From NCBI GenBank assembly GCA_905221115.1, contig CAJNBX010000018.1, positions 1-32,225 of the forward strand: DNA of 32,225 nt, given 5' to 3'. The notes beneath the pieces were generated by a model. That model saw nothing but the letters and a program-made list of their open reading frames with translations, ran no database searches and was not told where the DNA came from. Positions 21,254 to 30,421 of the stretch are shown piece by piece (the stretch's first letter is position 1; every line of letters begins with the position of its first letter). The stretch comes from a bacterium. Lineage in GTDB: Bacteria; Bacillota; Bacilli; Lactobacillales; Streptococcaceae. A program made the position numbers and the translations under genes.

Positions 21254-21904
21254 TTATCCTTTCTTAAACGACTCTTCTAACCGACTAACAATCAAACTAA
21301 CTAATAGAGTTAAGAGTCCTAAATATACTATTACAATATGATCCATCATCCATTCTTGTCCCACAAATGCTAAAAAATATAGAAAAAACGAAAAGCCAGC
21401 GCCTACACTAATAAGTGCTATCAGATAAGACAGTAACAAATACAACATCATTAACTGAGCAAGTAAAAAGAAGAGAGCAACTGTTTTGAAATGAATTCCT
21501 AGAGGAAGTAATCCAAGAAACCAGACAACTAAATCTTGAGTAAAAAATTTAGAAATAAGAACCAATCGTTTCCTTGTATAATCGAAAAAGGAGGTTGATT
21601 GATAGCGAATCAAGTGATGGTAATGGTCTGCCAAATCACTTTCAAGCAAAATGACAGAGAGCCATCCTACCATGAAAAGCGAAAGGTTTAACAAGAGTTT
21701 GGGGATTTCTAAATTCGCTTCAGAATAGTCATTATAGGAAAAGATTGAAATCAATTCCCTCTTGAAAAAGAGAAAAATATCCTGCTTTTGAACCGCTATT
21801 GACAATAGATAGTTGGTCAAAATCATCATCAGAGCTATACGAAGTAGTAAAACACTCTTTCTCTTTAGCCAAATATTGTTAAAATTCTTAAACATTATCT
21901 TCAT
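21254..21904 (-). CDS. ABC transporter membrane subunit, smaller permease
   Basis: About 216 residues with five or six hydrophobic segments. The N-terminus is basic (MKIMFKNFNNIWLKRK). The start is uncertain: ATG at 21904, ATG at 21895, or TTG at 21913, none with a strong ribosome site. All overlap the end of the preceding permease gene (stop at 21888-21890), so start by coupled re-initiation is likely. No family motif is recognisable; the assignment rests on hydrophobicity and position between a permease and the ATPase gene. Confidence 0.75.
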   Translation of the reverse strand: MKIMFKNFNNIWLKRKSVLLLRIALMMILTNYLLSIAVQKQDIFLFFKRELISIFSYNDYSEANLEIPKLLLNLSLFMVGWLSVILLESDLADHYHHLIRYQSTSFFDYTRKRLVLISKFFTQDLVVWFLGLLPLGIHFKTVALFFLLAQLMMLYLLLSYLIALISVGAGFSFFLYFLAFVGQEWMMDHIVIVYLGLLTLLVSLIVSRLEESFKKG

Positions 21905-22679
21905 ATTTTTCAAGCACCATATAAGAGACGATGTAAAGGATGTAAGGAGTAAAGAGTTTCATCAAACTTACATCCCCATAGCTAGCTTGCATCAAACTCG
22001 TCATAGGAACCATATAGTGAGGCAAGGCACTATAGAGCAACATAGAACCAAGCCAAAGAAACATCAAATAGGCGATTGCTGAACGAGTTACATTCCCTAA
22101 ATAATCAACTATTTTTAAAAAATAGACCGTATTGATGAAGATACCGATTAGAAGGACACCTATAAAAAACAGATAACTTTTTATCTCTCCATCCAAGAGC
22201 CTTTGTAAACTACTTCCATCAGAAAATAGAGAATTCCATTCCAGAGGCGAAAAAGTCCCAAAGAAATAGGTTATGATTGCAATTATCAGCACAGTCACTA
22301 AATATATCACACAAGGGATACTTGCAAGTTGAAGAGTCAACTTTCTTTTTAACCGTTGATAACTCACTTCTCTTCCAATACTCAATCGTAAAACTTTATT
22401 TTTCAGCTGAATATATTGAAAACCTAGCAAAGAAATGATAATTGGAATAATAAATGATTGATAAAAACCTAAGTTGAACTGGAGAATACGAAAATCTAAA
22501 GCTGATTTTAATAAGTCATTTTTAATTGCTTGTCCATCGAATTGGGCTAGGTCAGGTGCATGAATATCAAAAAAGAAATAAGTCATCAAAACATCACGAT
22601 AAACCAAAGCAAGAAAAATCAAAGTAAGCAAGACATAAACAAATTTATGCCTTGCCAAAGTTAAGAGAGGAATCTTCAT
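21888..22679 (-). CDS. ABC-2-like transporter permease
   Basis: 263 residues with about six membrane helices and a cytoplasmic loop KLTLQLASIP after helix 2, a layout seen in ABC-2 exporters. AGGAGGTAGCTT precedes the ATG. It overlaps the next gene by several bases. With the 216-residue permease and the single ATPase it resembles the two-permease, one-ATPase plan of peptide-immunity or export systems, though I see no substrate peptide. Confidence 0.8.
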   Translation of the reverse strand: MKIPLLTLARHKFVYVLLTLIFLALVYRDVLMTYFFFDIHAPDLAQFDGQAIKNDLLKSALDFRILQFNLGFYQSFIIPIIISLLGFQYIQLKNKVLRLSIGREVSYQRLKRKLTLQLASIPCVIYLVTVLIIAIITYFFGTFSPLEWNSLFSDGSSLQRLLDGEIKSYLFFIGVLLIGIFINTVYFLKIVDYLGNVTRSAIAYLMFLWLGSMLLYSALPHYMVPMTSLMQASYGDVSLMKLFTPYILYIVSYMVLEKYEDNV

Positions 22680-22711
22680 AAGCTACCTCCTATCAATAAA
22701 AACCATATAAA

Positions 22712-23050
22712 TCAATGCCTTCCACCCTTAGACTTTCCTAACTCCTTTCTTAGTCTAAGTATTTTTTTGAAACAGGAATAAGTTAACCAATTCATACTAA
22801 TAGCTAGTAGAATAAAAAGAAACCAAATACCCCAAGACCTGATATCTGTCCAATTTTTTAAAAGTATAGTGATAAAAAAGATTGAAACAACTGCCATGAA
22901 TATTCCAAGCAAGGCAAAGAGCGGAAAATAAAACCAGTAAAAATAGTAAAATATTGGGAAAAATTTACTATCTCTGTTGGCCTTTTCAATCCAGCTGAAA
23001 AAGTAAAAACAGGGTAATAAGATTAACAATTTAAACAAATGTTCCATCAT
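22712..23050 (-). CDS. Small membrane protein, first gene of the ABC cassette
   Basis: About 113 residues with three hydrophobic stretches and a basic tail (KKILRLRKELGKSKGGRH). AGAGG precedes two adjacent ATG codons (23050 and 23047); GTG at 23056 is a less likely start. The family is not recognised. It is the first gene of the cassette, 32 bases before the permease, with its promoter embedded in the der terminator. Confidence 0.75.
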   Translation of the reverse strand: MMEHLFKLLILLPCFYFFSWIEKANRDSKFFPIFYYFYWFYFPLFALLGIFMAVVSIFFITILLKNWTDIRSWGIWFLFILLAISMNWLTYSCFKKILRLRKELGKSKGGRH

Positions 23051-23060
23051 CAACACCTCT

Positions 23061-23114
23061 TTTTGATAGCGTTTTCTTCAACTTCATTCTATCAAAAAAA
23101 TCTGGAAATGTCAT
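23061..23114 (-). promoter_or_regulatory. ABC-cassette promoter nested in the der terminator
   Basis: Leftward: ATGACA (23109-23114), exactly 17 bases, TGA-TAGAAT (-10 at 23086-23091). The -35 falls in the loop and stem of the der terminator, and the spacer includes its T tract. A second inverted repeat, TTTTGATAG/CTATCAAAA (23061-23069 with 23089-23097), overlaps the -10 and the ribosome site region and could be an operator or an alternative hairpin. Confidence 0.6.
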
Positions 23115-23120
23115 TCCAGA
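23094..23120 (-). terminator. der terminator
   Basis: TCTGGAA (23101-23107) pairs with TTCCAGA (23114-23120), 6-base loop, followed leftward by seven T. It lies 11 bases after the der stop codon. Confidence 0.9.
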
Positions 23121-23130
23121 TTCTGCTTTT

Positions 23131-24441
23131 TTATTTGCGTTTTCTTGCGATGAGATGGATTGGCGTTCCCTCAAAGACAAAGGCCTTGCGGATTTGATTT
23201 TCCAAGAAACGAAGGTAAGAAAAGTGCATAAGCTCTTCTTCATTGACAAAGATGACAAAGGTTGGTGGTTTGGTTGCCACTTGGGTCGCATAGAAGATCT
23301 TAAGACGTTTTCCTTTGTCTGTCGGTGTTGGGTTGATGGCAATGGCATCCATAATCACATCGTTCAAGACGGCTGATGGGATACGTGTATTTTGACTTTC
23401 ACTGATTTGCTTAATCATCTCAGGCAGTTTGTGGAGACGTTGCTTGGTCAAAGCGGATACAAAGATAATCGGTGCATAAGGCAGGTATTGGAACTGCTCA
23501 CGGATATCTTCTTCCCAGTTTTTCATAGTGTGGTTGTCTTTTTCAAGCGTATCCCACTTGTTGACCACGATAATCATCCCTTTACCAGCTTCATGGGCAA
23601 ATCCTGCGATACGCTTGTCGTATTCACGGATGCCTTCTTCCGCATTGATGACCATCAAGACCACATCCGAGCGGTCAATAGCACGCATGGCACGCATGAC
23701 AGAGTATTTCTCGGTATTTTCATAAACCTTACCAGACTTACGCATACCAGCCGTATCAATCATGGTAAATTCTTGACCATCTGTATCTGTAAAGTGGGTA
23801 TCAATGGCGTCACGCGTAGTTCCAGCAACTGGACTGGCAATGACACGGTCTTCTCCCAAGATAGCATTGATCAAGCTTGATTTTCCGACATTTGGACGAC
23901 CAATCAAGCTAAACTTGATCACATCTGGATTTTCTTCTTCATATTCATTTGGAAGATTTTCTACGATTGCGTCTAGCACATCCCCTGTACCGATACCATG
24001 GACAGATGAGATTGGCAGTGGTTCACCCAAACCGAGAGCATAGAAATCATAGATATCATTTCGCATCTCAGGGTTGTCCACCTTGTTAACTGCGAGGATA
24101 ACTGGTTTGTGGGTCTTATAAAGCTTACGGGCTACGTATTCATCTGCATCGGTAATTCCTTCCTTACCAGACACGACAAAGACGATAACATCAGCTTCTT
24201 CCATAGCAATTTCTGCCTGGTGCTTGATTTGTTCCATAAAAGGAGCATCGACATCATCGATTCCTCCTGTATCAATCATGCTAAAAGAGCGATTGAGCCA
24301 CTCACCCGTTGCATAGATACGGTCACGTGTCACTCCTTCGATATCTTCTACAATGGAGATTCGCTCACCAGCGATCCGATTAAATAGGGTTGATTTCCCA
24401 ACATTGGGACGTCCTACAATGGCAATAGTTGGTAGGGCCAT
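23131..24441 (-). CDS. der: Ribosome-assembly GTPase Der (EngA)
   Basis: Essential double-domain GTPase for 50S subunit maturation. It has 436 residues, the normal length. The first G domain has GRPNVGKST (10-18), DTGG and NKVD (119-122); the second has GRPNVGKSS (181-189), DTAG and NKWD. A C-terminal KH-like domain ends in LIARKRK. It is the last gene of the nrdR-dnaB-dnaI-nitroreductase-der run, 13 bases after the preceding stop codon; the Shine-Dalgarno is weak (GTGAGAA). Confidence 0.98.
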   Translation of the reverse strand: MALPTIAIVGRPNVGKSTLFNRIAGERISIVEDIEGVTRDRIYATGEWLNRSFSMIDTGGIDDVDAPFMEQIKHQAEIAMEEADVIVFVVSGKEGITDADEYVARKLYKTHKPVILAVNKVDNPEMRNDIYDFYALGLGEPLPISSVHGIGTGDVLDAIVENLPNEYEEENPDVIKFSLIGRPNVGKSSLINAILGEDRVIASPVAGTTRDAIDTHFTDTDGQEFTMIDTAGMRKSGKVYENTEKYSVMRAMRAIDRSDVVLMVINAEEGIREYDKRIAGFAHEAGKGMIIVVNKWDTLEKDNHTMKNWEEDIREQFQYLPYAPIIFVSALTKQRLHKLPEMIKQISESQNTRIPSAVLNDVIMDAIAINPTPTDKGKRLKIFYATQVATKPPTFVIFVNEEELMHFSYLRFLENQIRKAFVFEGTPIHLIARKRK

Positions 24442-24454
24442 AATTTCTCACTTT

Positions 24455-25168
24455 CTACAATAACTTTTTCTGTTCAAGATTTTTTCTAGTTGAGCTTGGT
24501 TCAACTTGACCAAACTGTTCTGCTAGGCGCTGGCTCCAGCTTGTGGTCGCACGCGCCCCAGCATAGTCAGCCTGTACTCGGTCATAAGCCTCAATCGCAT
24601 CAACTGTTTGTTCCTGATATTCTTCCTCAAAAACCACCTGATTCAATGGCAAGCGAGGTTTGACTTCGTGTTCTTCATTTGGTAGACCTAGTGCCATCCC
24701 AAAAACTGGATAAGTATAGTCAGGCAGGTTAAAAAGCTCTGCCACTTCTTCTGACTTGTAACGAACCAAGCCAATGATGACACCGCCATAGCCCAAACTT
24801 TCAGCTGCCAGCAGGGCATTTTGACCAGCAAGAGCTGCATCGACCGAACTAATCAAGAGACTTTCTACACCTTGTGGTTGGAATGAGTCAGTATGAAGTC
24901 GGGCTCCCTTTTCTGCTCGGTTCAAATCTCCGACAAAGAGAAGGAAAACAGCAGACTGGCGAATAGCTTCTTGAGGCACCAATTCATACAAGGCATCCTT
25001 ATTTTCTTGACTTCGTACTACAATCACAGAGTAAGACTGAAAATTCTTCCAAGACGAGGCCATTTGGGCTGCTGTCAGGATTTCAGTCAAGTCTTCCTGA
25101 GGCAGGGCTTGCTCCTTAAATCTTCGAACAGACTTATGAGCTTTCATCAGTTTAATCGTTTCTGTCAT
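24455..25168 (-). CDS. NADPH-dependent nitroreductase-family oxidoreductase
   Basis: 237 residues of the FMN-binding nitroreductase superfamily, NfsA/Frp-like. Seen: MKAHKSVRRFKEQALP (N-terminal FMN-phosphate-contacting R-x-x-R-x-F), AAQMASSWKNFQSYSVIVV, a central ALAGQNALLAAESLGYGGVIIG (the usual dimer/FMN core), VFGMALGLP and a C-terminal arm (DYAGARATTSWSQRLAEQFG). It probably reduces quinones, flavins or nitro compounds; the natural substrate is unknown. Its ATG overlaps the dnaI stop codon (ATGA), so it is co-translated with dnaI although it has no evident link to replication. Confidence 0.9.
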   Translation of the reverse strand: MTETIKLMKAHKSVRRFKEQALPQEDLTEILTAAQMASSWKNFQSYSVIVVRSQENKDALYELVPQEAIRQSAVFLLFVGDLNRAEKGARLHTDSFQPQGVESLLISSVDAALAGQNALLAAESLGYGGVIIGLVRYKSEEVAELFNLPDYTYPVFGMALGLPNEEHEVKPRLPLNQVVFEEEYQEQTVDAIEAYDRVQADYAGARATTSWSQRLAEQFGQVEPSSTRKNLEQKKLL

Positions 25169-26061
25169 CGGCGGTTCACTCCTTCTAAACGAGTCTCCTC
25201 AGTCAAATAACGGATGCGTTCCATGACCCGTCTGGCTTCCCAGGTTTCGTCATTTCCATGCTTCCCTTTAGCGAAATGCAGCTCCAAGTCTTCAAAGTTG
25301 AAGTTGGAGGTGAAGAAGGTCGGTAAATTTTCCTGCATCCGATATTGAAGAATGACTTGCAGGATTTCATCCCGCACCCAAGCTGTTGATTGCTCGGCAC
25401 CAATATCATCTAAAATCAGGACTTCAGAAAGCTTAATCTCATCCACCAATGTCTTAACATTGCCATCACCGATAGCATTTTTGACATCAATGACAAAGCT
25501 AGGATAGTGGAGGAGAGTTGATGAAACACCACGTTTTTCTGATAAATCATGGGCTAAGGCAGCCACCATGAAACTTTTACCCACACCAAAGTCTCCATAT
25601 AAATAAAGACCTTTTCGAATAGCTGGATATTGCTCTACGAAGGCTAATAGCTTTTCAAAAACTGGCAAGCGCCCCAAATCATCCAAGTCTACTTGAGCCA
25701 AACTAGCTTTCTTGAGACTGGCTGGCAGATTGATTAACTTGAGACGGTTCTTAATAGCCGCTTCTTTTTCTGCTGCGATTAGTTCGGGAGTTTCTTCATA
25801 AGAAACATCCGCATAGCCATGATTCATAACCAAAATAGGCTTGTATCCTTTGGCAATATAATCTGTATCACCACGGAGAAACTTGTCACGCTCGGTGATG
25901 TATTGATTAAACTTGGAGATACTGCGATTCAATTCCTCTGGGCTGAGGGATTCTTGCTGGATAAAGGCCGCAACATCAGGGTCCTTCATGATTTTCTGGA
26001 CCAAATCTTGATAATGAAAACGGCTGGGTTGACGCTTGAGTACGTCTCCGACACTTTCCAT
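25165..26061 (-). CDS. dnaI: Primosomal helicase loader DnaI
   Basis: AAA+ ATPase that loads the replicative helicase onto DNA. It has 298 residues: an N-terminal helicase-binding region (about 1-110) and an AAA+ core with Walker A GDFGVGKS (156-163), Walker B VLILDDIG and the sensor segment TFFTSNFN. The arginine-rich end (EARRVMERIRYL) is typical. Its ATG follows the dnaB stop codon directly (TAG then ATG), with GGAGGAG upstream. It acts with DnaB and DnaD at oriC and restart sites. Confidence 0.96.
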   Translation of the reverse strand: MESVGDVLKRQPSRFHYQDLVQKIMKDPDVAAFIQQESLSPEELNRSISKFNQYITERDKFLRGDTDYIAKGYKPILVMNHGYADVSYEETPELIAAEKEAAIKNRLKLINLPASLKKASLAQVDLDDLGRLPVFEKLLAFVEQYPAIRKGLYLYGDFGVGKSFMVAALAHDLSEKRGVSSTLLHYPSFVIDVKNAIGDGNVKTLVDEIKLSEVLILDDIGAEQSTAWVRDEILQVILQYRMQENLPTFFTSNFNFEDLELHFAKGKHGNDETWEARRVMERIRYLTEETRLEGVNRR

Positions 26062-27231
26062 CTAATCTCCTCCTTTTTCTAATCGAGCTAATAGTTCTTG
26101 TTTCTTACGTTCTAGTTCCAGACGAGTTTCCTCGCTGGTTTCATTCTTATAATCTGGATTGCTCCACTTGGGTACATTGGACTTGGCAGGACTGGGATTA
26201 CTGGTTTTTTGAGCCTGACTCTTTTGCCCACGCTCACGGATTCGCAAGACTGCCTCTTCTGCCGAATGAATCTTTTGATAGGCATAGTCATTGGCCACTT
26301 TCATGGCATATTTCTCATTGATGTTTGCCGAATCCACCTTATTAAAGGTCAATAAGAGAATAATATTGATGACTTCGTCCAGCAAGCCCAAGCCAGCCAT
26401 CTGTTGCAAGAGTTCTCTTTCTGTTTGGGTAATGGTTCCCTTGCGTGTTTGCTTAATTTCTGCCAAGAACTGCAGGGCAGTCTTACTTTTGGCTTCTTTG
26501 ATAATAGTCGCTTCCTTAGGACTAAAGTCAGAGGAAACTGGTTTTTGAGCAATTTTTTCCCGCATGCGTTTGGTTGAAATAACCTGGGAAACAGCCGTTG
26601 ACTTAGCCAATTGATAGGTCTCAAACCAAGTCCATTTCTTTTCCTCAGCAATGGCAAAGAGGTTTAAGACATCGGACTGCTCATCCGCAAAACGAAGCCC
26701 ATCTCGAGCCATAAGCTGACGAAAATGGTCCAAGTCAAAATCGTTGGCCACTTTCTTCTTGAGACCAAGGTCTTCTTGACTTCCCAGTTCTGCCAAGTCT
26801 GGAAAGACTTGATTGAGTGAGACAGGTATTTCTTCTCCCTCAGCACTCTCAACTTTCAAATCCTCCACAGCGGCATCGCCAATCTTTTTCTCCAAAAGTC
26901 TGCGATAAACAGGATGCTCCAAGAAATCTTGACTTGAAAGAGGAGCATGGAGGGCTAGCTGATAAACATCCCCCTTTTGATAGAGGGTTAAGAGATTGAA
27001 AGCAGATAGGATTTTCAAGGATTTTATCAATCTATCCATTCCAAAGTTAAGATGGTTGAGAATACTTGAAAAGAGGTATTCCTTTCTACCATTATCCCAA
27101 AAACTGATTGTATAAAGATAAAGGCTCAGTGCCTCCTGACCGATAATCGGGAGGTAGCACTGTACCAGAGACGAGGTATCTTGCGACACCCGATTATTCT
27201 TTAGATAAGAAAAACGGTCAATTGGCTTCAT
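26062..27231 (-). CDS. dnaB: Replication initiation / membrane attachment protein DnaB (Gram-positive type)
   Basis: 389 residues of the low-GC Gram-positive DnaB family (not the helicase). It helps DnaI load the replicative helicase and links initiation to the membrane. It begins MKPIDRFSYLKNNRVSQDTSSLVQ; a winged-helix-like N-terminal part (SLYLYTISFWDNGRKEY) is followed by a DnaD-like C-terminal segment with LLTFNKVDSANINEKYAMKVANDY and a charged, lysine-rich tail. It lies between nrdR (no gap) and dnaI (no gap), the conserved Firmicute order. Confidence 0.95.
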   Translation of the reverse strand: MKPIDRFSYLKNNRVSQDTSSLVQCYLPIIGQEALSLYLYTISFWDNGRKEYLFSSILNHLNFGMDRLIKSLKILSAFNLLTLYQKGDVYQLALHAPLSSQDFLEHPVYRRLLEKKIGDAAVEDLKVESAEGEEIPVSLNQVFPDLAELGSQEDLGLKKKVANDFDLDHFRQLMARDGLRFADEQSDVLNLFAIAEEKKWTWFETYQLAKSTAVSQVISTKRMREKIAQKPVSSDFSPKEATIIKEAKSKTALQFLAEIKQTRKGTITQTERELLQQMAGLGLLDEVINIILLLTFNKVDSANINEKYAMKVANDYAYQKIHSAEEAVLRIRERGQKSQAQKTSNPSPAKSNVPKWSNPDYKNETSEETRLELERKKQELLARLEKGGD

Positions 27232-27705
27232 TTATCTTTCCTTTTTCTTTTTAGAGGACTGGGTGATTTGTTGGAGCAGACTCTCTAACTCACTAACATC
27301 CTTAAAACTACGATAGACACTGGCAAAACGCACATAGGTAATCTCATCTAACTCAGCCAACTCCTCCATGACGAGTGAACCAATGTCCTCACTTTGAATT
27401 TCATTTTCATTTCGACCACGGAGTTTCTGTTCGATACGATTGACTACCATGTTGATTTCATCACTTGACACAGGACGTTTCTGGGCTGAGCGGATAATTC
27501 CATTAAAGATTTTATCTCTGGAGAATTGTTCCCGTGTGCCATCTTTTTTAACAACCACTAAGGTTCTTTCTTCTACCCGTTCGTAGGTTGTAAAACGGTG
27601 CTGGCATTCGTCGCACTCACGTCTTCTACGAATAGTGTTCCCTTCTTCTGCTTGGCGACTATCGACAACACTTGACTTGGTAGCCCCACATTTTGGACAA
27701 CGCAT
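27232..27705 (-). CDS. nrdR: Transcriptional repressor NrdR
   Basis: Zinc-ribbon/ATP-cone repressor of ribonucleotide reductase genes. It has 157 residues from the ATG at 27705 ([12 protein letters not shown]), with GGAGGGAAAGG upstream; the frame is open 20 codons further but without family similarity. Cys3, Cys6, Cys31 and Cys34 form the zinc ribbon; the ATP-cone follows ([20 protein letters not shown]). It is the first gene of the nrdR-dnaB-dnaI run, tying dNTP supply to replication initiation. Confidence 0.97.
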   Translation of the reverse strand: MRCPKCGATKSSVVDSRQAEEGNTIRRRRECDECQHRFTTYERVEERTLVVVKKDGTREQFSRDKIFNGIIRSAQKRPVSSDEINMVVNRIEQKLRGRNENEIQSEDIGSLVMEELAELDEITYVRFASVYRSFKDVSELESLLQQITQSSKKKKER

Positions 27706-27732
27706 CCTTTCCCTCCTTATCGTTTTCTTTTC

Positions 27733-27762
27733 ATTATACCATTTTTTAAACGATTCCCAAAA
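27733..27762 (-). promoter_or_regulatory. nrdR promoter
   Basis: Leftward TGG-TATAAT (27733-27741) is an extended -10; TTTGGG (27756-27761) at 17 bases is a weak -35. It lies about 28 bases before the nrdR start and is back to back with the gntR promoter. Confidence 0.55.
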
Positions 27763-27778
27763 CAATTCTTCTTTTTGC

Positions 27779-27807
27779 TTGACAAGTTTTTTGTTTTGTT
27801 GTATTAT
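27779..27807 (+). promoter_or_regulatory. gntR promoter
   Basis: TTGACA (27779-27784), 17-base spacer, TATTAT (27802-27807), about 38 bases before the gntR ATG. This is one of the best sigma-A-type promoters in the window. GntR-family regulators of this size often repress their own operon, but I see no clear symmetric operator here. Confidence 0.8.
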
Positions 27808-27844
27808 TTAATTAAGACAAAGAGATGAAAGAAAGGAGACCAAG

Positions 27845-28210
27845 ATGTCCTGGACATTTGACAACAAAAAACCCATTTATTTACAGATTATGGAGAAAAT
27901 CAAGCTTCAGATTGTTTCCCATACACTGGAACCCAATCAACAACTTCCAACCGTGAGAGAGCTAGCGAGCGAGGCCGGTGTCAATCCCAACACCATCCAA
28001 AGAGCCTTATCAGACCTCGAACGAGAAGGCTTTGTCTACAGCAAGCGAACAACTGGACGATTTGTGACTGAGGATAAGGAACTGATTGCCCAATCGCGCA
28101 AACAATTATCGGAAGAAGAATTGGAACACTTCGTTTCCTCCATGACCCATTTTGGCTATGAAAAAGAAGAACTACCAGGCGTAGTCGGCGATTATATTAA
28201 AGGAGTTTAA
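27845..28210 (+). CDS. GntR-family regulator (YtrA subfamily)
   Basis: 121 residues, the small size of YtrA-type GntR regulators. The N-terminal winged helix has KPIYLQIMEKIKLQI and TVRELASEAGVNPNTIQRAL (about 42-61), the typical recognition helix; the short C-terminal part (about 75-121) is the dimerisation region rather than a ligand domain. AAAGGAG precedes the ATG. It is the first gene of an operon with an ABC ATPase and permease, a common arrangement for repressors that respond to cell-wall-active stress; the inducer here is unknown. Confidence 0.92.
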   Translation: MSWTFDNKKPIYLQIMEKIKLQIVSHTLEPNQQLPTVRELASEAGVNPNTIQRALSDLEREGFVYSKRTTGRFVTEDKELIAQSRKQLSEEELEHFVSSMTHFGYEKEELPGVVGDYIKGV

Positions 28211-28214
28211 GCCT

Positions 28215-28910
28215 ATGTCATTACTAGCATTTGAAAATGTATCCAAATCTTATGGAGCAACCCCAGCCCTTGAAAATGTTTCCCTTGACATCCCAGCTGG
28301 AAAAATTGTTGGTCTCCTTGGCCCAAACGGCTCAGGGAAAACAACCCTGATTAAACTAATCAATGGCCTCTTGCAACCAGATCAAGGACGTGTCCTCATC
28401 AACGACATGGACCCAAGCCCAGCAACCAAGGCCATCGTAGCTTATTTGCCTGATACGACCTATCTCAATGAACAAATGAAGGTCAAAGAAGCCCTAACCT
28501 ACTTCAAGACCTTCTATAAAGATTTCAATCTTGAACGCGCCCATCATCTACTTGCAGACTTGGGCATTGATGAAAATAGTCGTCTCAAGAAACTATCAAA
28601 AGGAAACAAGGAAAAGGTACAACTGATTTTGGTTATGAGCCGTGATGCTCGTCTCTATGTTCTAGACGAACCCATTGGTGGGGTGGATCCAGCAGCCCGT
28701 GAGTATATCCTCAATACCATTATCAACAACTACTCCCCAACTTCTACCGTTTTGATTTCTACCCACTTGATTTCTGATATCGAGCCAATCTTGGATGAAA
28801 TTGTCTTCCTTAAGGATGGAAAAGTCGTTCGTCAAGGAAATGTAGATGATATTCGCTATGAGTCTGGTGAATCCATTGACCAGCTCTTCCGTCAGGAATT
28901 TAAGGCTTAA
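28215..28910 (+). CDS. ABC transporter ATP-binding protein
   Basis: 231 residues; a cytoplasmic nucleotide-binding subunit with Walker A GPNGSGKT (36-43), the signature region LSKGNKEKV (variant), Walker B LYVLDEP and the H-loop STH. It starts four bases after the gntR stop codon. The next gene encodes the membrane partner. Related GntR-linked ABC systems (YtrB-like) are linked to antibiotic or membrane stress; the exported substrate is unknown. Confidence 0.93.
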   Translation: MSLLAFENVSKSYGATPALENVSLDIPAGKIVGLLGPNGSGKTTLIKLINGLLQPDQGRVLINDMDPSPATKAIVAYLPDTTYLNEQMKVKEALTYFKTFYKDFNLERAHHLLADLGIDENSRLKKLSKGNKEKVQLILVMSRDARLYVLDEPIGGVDPAAREYILNTIINNYSPTSTVLISTHLISDIEPILDEIVFLKDGKVVRQGNVDDIRYESGESIDQLFRQEFKA

Positions 28911-28926
28911 GCAAAGGAGATTATTT

Positions 28927-29694
28927 ATGTTTTGGAATTTAGTTCGCTACGAATTTAAAAATGTTAACAAGTGGTATTTAGCCCTCTACGCAGCCGTGCT
29001 AGTCCTTTCTATCCTCATAGGAATGCAAGGCCACTACTATAATTATATATCTTTCAAAGATAGCAAACCTTTCCTATTTATCTTTCTAGCTCTCGTCTTT
29101 GGCGGCTTGATAATTACACTGGGGATTTCAACTCTTTTCTTGATTATCAAACGCTTCAAAGGAAGTGTCTATGACCGCCAAGGCTATCTGACTTTGACCC
29201 TTCCAGTATCCGAACACCATATCATCACAGCCAAACTAATCGGTGCCTTTATCTGGTCGTTGATTAGCACTGCTGTCCTAGCTCTAAGCGCTGTTATTAT
29301 TGTGGCCATAACGGTTCCAGAATGGATTCCTCTTTCTTATGTGATTACATTTGTAGAAACACATCTCCCTCAGATCTTTCTTACAGGTATATCCTTCCTA
29401 CTAAATACCATTTCAGGAATCCTCTGCATCTACCTGGCTATTTCCATTGGACAGCTTTTCAATGAATACCGTACAGCACTCGCTGTTGCAGCCTACATTG
29501 GTATCCAAATCGTCATTGGATTTATTGAACTTTCCTTCAATCTTAGTTCTAATTTCTATGTCAATTCACTTGTAGGACTCAATGACCATTTCTATATGGG
29601 AGCAGGTATAGCCATTGTTGAAGAACTCATTTTCATAGCTATCTTTTATCTCGGAACCTACTATATTTTGAGAAACAAGGTTAATTTGCAATAA
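28927..29694 (+). CDS. ABC transporter permease of the GntR operon
   Basis: 255 residues from the ATG at 28927 (MFWNLVRYEFKNVNKW), with AAAGGAG upstream; a longer frame overlaps the ATPase gene and is unlikely. About six hydrophobic helices: helix 1 at 17-35, an ILGISTLFLI-type segment, LIGAFIWSLIST, and others. The basic loop KRFKGSVYDRQGYLTLTLPVS after helix 2 is typical of ABC-2 membrane subunits. It ends just before a bidirectional terminator. Confidence 0.88.
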   Translation: MFWNLVRYEFKNVNKWYLALYAAVLVLSILIGMQGHYYNYISFKDSKPFLFIFLALVFGGLIITLGISTLFLIIKRFKGSVYDRQGYLTLTLPVSEHHIITAKLIGAFIWSLISTAVLALSAVIIVAITVPEWIPLSYVITFVETHLPQIFLTGISFLLNTISGILCIYLAISIGQLFNEYRTALAVAAYIGIQIVIGFIELSFNLSSNFYVNSLVGLNDHFYMGAGIAIVEELIFIAIFYLGTYYILRNKVNLQ

Positions 29695-29722
29695 AAAAGG
29701 CCCAGCTAAACAGCTGGGTTTT
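29695..29722. terminator. Bidirectional terminator between the GntR operon and lrgB
   Basis: CCCAGCT (29701-29707) pairs with AGCTGGG (29712-29718), loop AAAC, flanked by A6 on the left and T4 on the right, so both convergent transcripts end here. Confidence 0.92.
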
Positions 29723-29725
29723 GAT

Positions 29726-30421
29726 TTAACTCAATATCAAACTGGCTACGATAGGGCTGACAAAAACATAGAGAATACCTGTGACACCGATAGCCAAACC
29801 ACCCATGGCTCCTGCTACAGAACCGTATCGAAAGGCTGTTCCCGTTCCGACAGCATGACCTGTTCCTCCAAGGGAAAGACCAACAGCTACTGGGTCGTCA
29901 ATTTTCAACCACTTCAAAAGGGTCGGTCCGATGACACTGGTTAAAATCCCAGTCGCCACTACAACGACCAAGGTCACAGTCGTCAGACCTTGCAATTTTT
30001 CTGTAATCCCCACTGCCATAGCAGTTGTCACTGACTTAGGAAAGAGAGAAATGGCTAGGAAAAAGTCCATTCCAAAAATCTTAGCTACAAGGGCTGTGAA
30101 AGAGGTATTGACAACTACTGCTAACAGACTACCAAAGAGAATACTCCGTGCATGGTGCTTCATCAAGTGAAAACTCTTATAAAGCGGAATCCCTAGAGCC
30201 ACGGTCGATGGGACAATCAAGTTGTTCAGATAAACCCCACCTTGGTAGTAATCTTGATAAGAAATACCCGTCACCTTTAGAAAGATGATAATAAAAACAG
30301 CTGACAAAAGCAATGGCGTTGTCAATGGATGGGGAAAACGTCTGTAAATCAGCATTCCCACTAGATAAGCTAGGATTGACAGGGCAAGCCCAAACAAGGG
30401 ATTGGAAACAAATTCACTCAT
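29726..30421 (-). CDS. lrgB: LrgB family membrane protein
   Basis: 231 residues, multi-spanning (about six to seven helices), partner of LrgA. Seen: SNPLFGLALSILAYLVGMLIY at the start, PLTTPLLLSAV, LFPKSVTTAMAVGITE and the glycine-rich GLSLGGTGHAVGTGTA, all LrgB/CidB hallmarks. Originally named an antiholin; related pairs are reported as pyruvate transporters in Bacillus (PftAB) and S. mutans. Its ATG overlaps the lrgA stop codon (ATGA). Confidence 0.93.
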   Translation of the reverse strand: MSEFVSNPLFGLALSILAYLVGMLIYRRFPHPLTTPLLLSAVFIIIFLKVTGISYQDYYQGGVYLNNLIVPSTVALGIPLYKSFHLMKHHARSILFGSLLAVVVNTSFTALVAKIFGMDFFLAISLFPKSVTTAMAVGITEKLQGLTTVTLVVVVATGILTSVIGPTLLKWLKIDDPVAVGLSLGGTGHAVGTGTAFRYGSVAGAMGGLAIGVTGILYVFVSPIVASLILS

